From the NCBI GenBank assembly GCA_947624485.1, contig CANQKM010000001.1:340168-404167 (forward strand): a stretch of DNA of 64,000 nucleotides, given 5' to 3'. Origin of the DNA: an uncultured Clostridia bacterium (GTDB taxonomy: Bacteria > Bacillota > Clostridia > UBA1381). The notes beneath the pieces are model-generated. The model was not told the DNA's origin and did no database searches. It saw only the letters and a list, made by a program, of their open reading frames with translations. Positions 63,547 to 64,000 of the stretch are shown here, piece after piece; position 1 is the first letter of the stretch, and the number at the start of each line of letters is the position of its first letter. Made by a program: the position numbers and the translations under genes.

Positions 63547-64000
63547 TCATCTTTTCACAGTCGATTCCGTAAATTCATATTTCCTGAGAATCTTTCTGAA
63601 TATAAGGCATATAGTGATGCCCGCAATACCCAAAATAAACATAACAAGAGCGGCACCGGAGCCTTTTCCCACTCCAAATATCCTTGCCAACAATCCGGCC
63701 GAATTTGTTTGTGCCATCAACGGCTCACAAACTTTGTCCACCATGAATCCGCCAACAAAGGTGCCGATAGGAATGGTAAAAAACTGCATTGTGTTCCGAC
63801 AGGAATAAACACGCCCCTGCATTTCCGTTGGAATGGTATTGCGCAGGATCACATCGAGGTTGGCACTCATTATTGGAACAACCGACCACCCAATGATTTG
63901 AGCAATACACCACCATATTGGCATCCGTGTAAATGCAAGAATGAAATTTTCTGTACCCAGAGAAAACAACATTGTCAGAAAAATAACCCGAATGCGATTT
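63547..64000 (-). CDS. MFS transporter, C-terminal part (partial)
   Basis: The frame is open to the window edge, so only the last 151 residues are seen. Three or four membrane segments are present, with LRNTIPTEMQGRVYSCRNTM and PIGTFVGGFMVD, the pattern of macrolide/tetracycline-type MFS_3 exporters (MefA/TetV-like). Base composition and codon use are plainer than in the metabolic genes, which hints at acquired DNA. Substrate unknown. Confidence 0.85.
   Translation of the reverse strand, partial: NRIRVIFLTMLFSLGTENFILAFTRMPIWWCIAQIIGWSVVPIMSANLDVILRNTIPTEMQGRVYSCRNTMQFFTIPIGTFVGGFMVDKVCEPLMAQTNSAGLLARIFGVGKGSGAALVMFILGIAGITICLIFRKILRKYEFTESTVKR

Overview
The window comes from a low-to-moderate GC Clostridia genome (Firmicutes/Bacillota). 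The gene-order blocks pyrH-frr-uppS-cdsA-dxr-rseP-ispG and der-plsY-gpsA, the SpoIVB protease (an endospore marker), S-layer-homology anchoring and strong AGGAGG-type ribosome binding sites all point there. Pectin-active genes (PL11, GH105, a polygalacturonate-binding-type beta-helix protein, GH36) suggest a gut or rumen plant-fibre degrader, perhaps like Monoglobus or Roseburia; the family cannot be fixed from the sequence alone.

Layout. 1-3.1 kb: a secreted cysteine-peptidase-like protein (cut by the window start) divergent from an XRE regulator with shared operators, then an HD-domain/CmpB-like pair. 3.3-12.4 kb: an exporter operon (tandem-duplicated HlyD-type adaptor, MacB-type ATPase and permease, SLH surface protein) followed by a lipoprotein-like beta-helix protein with a CiaR-type direct repeat in its promoter. 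12.6-15.6 kb: leuCDB. 15.6-20.4 kb: MATE transporter, PcrA helicase and, facing the other way, spoIVB. 20.4-28.3 kb: a nine-gene housekeeping operon (pyrH to a peptidase of the M24 family). 28.4-31.8 kb: queA, tgt and a GH105 pectin hydrolase. 31.9-35.6 kb: a 65-residue small gene, then a glycyl-radical diol dehydratase and its activase. 35.6-42.9 kb: a PL11 rhamnogalacturonan lyase with an MFS transporter, and the Trk potassium system. 42.9-47.4 kb: gpsA, plsY, der and a DUF512 radical-SAM protein. 47.6-55 kb: an iron alcohol dehydrogenase, and gltBD. 55.1-59.3 kb: dapL, dapF, an ANTAR protein and glnA. 59.5-60.7 kb: a 30-residue membrane microprotein with a DUF4230 protein, and a candidate type I toxin-antitoxin pair. 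60.7-64 kb: GH36, a COG2426 membrane protein and the C-terminal part of an MFS transporter.

How the parts may work together. PL11 and GH105 would release rhamnose from rhamnogalacturonan I; fermentation of rhamnose gives 1,2-propanediol, which the glycyl-radical dehydratase and the PduQ-like alcohol dehydrogenase could turn into propanol with no microcompartment genes in view. Nitrogen assimilation (glnA, gltBD) appears jointly controlled: both leaders carry the same kind of attenuator, a hairpin with an A1/G4 hexaloop whose 3' arm is shared with a terminator, and an ANTAR protein gene lies directly behind glnA.

The most novel-looking items are (1) the convergent small-toxin/antisense-RNA locus at 60.42-60.72 kb, (2) the paired glnA/gltB attenuators with an ANTAR protein that has lost its receiver active site, and (3) the 30-residue membrane peptide coupled to the DUF4230 gene. 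No gene-free stretch is longer than about 260 bases; I saw no tRNA, rRNA, CRISPR array or insertion sequence.
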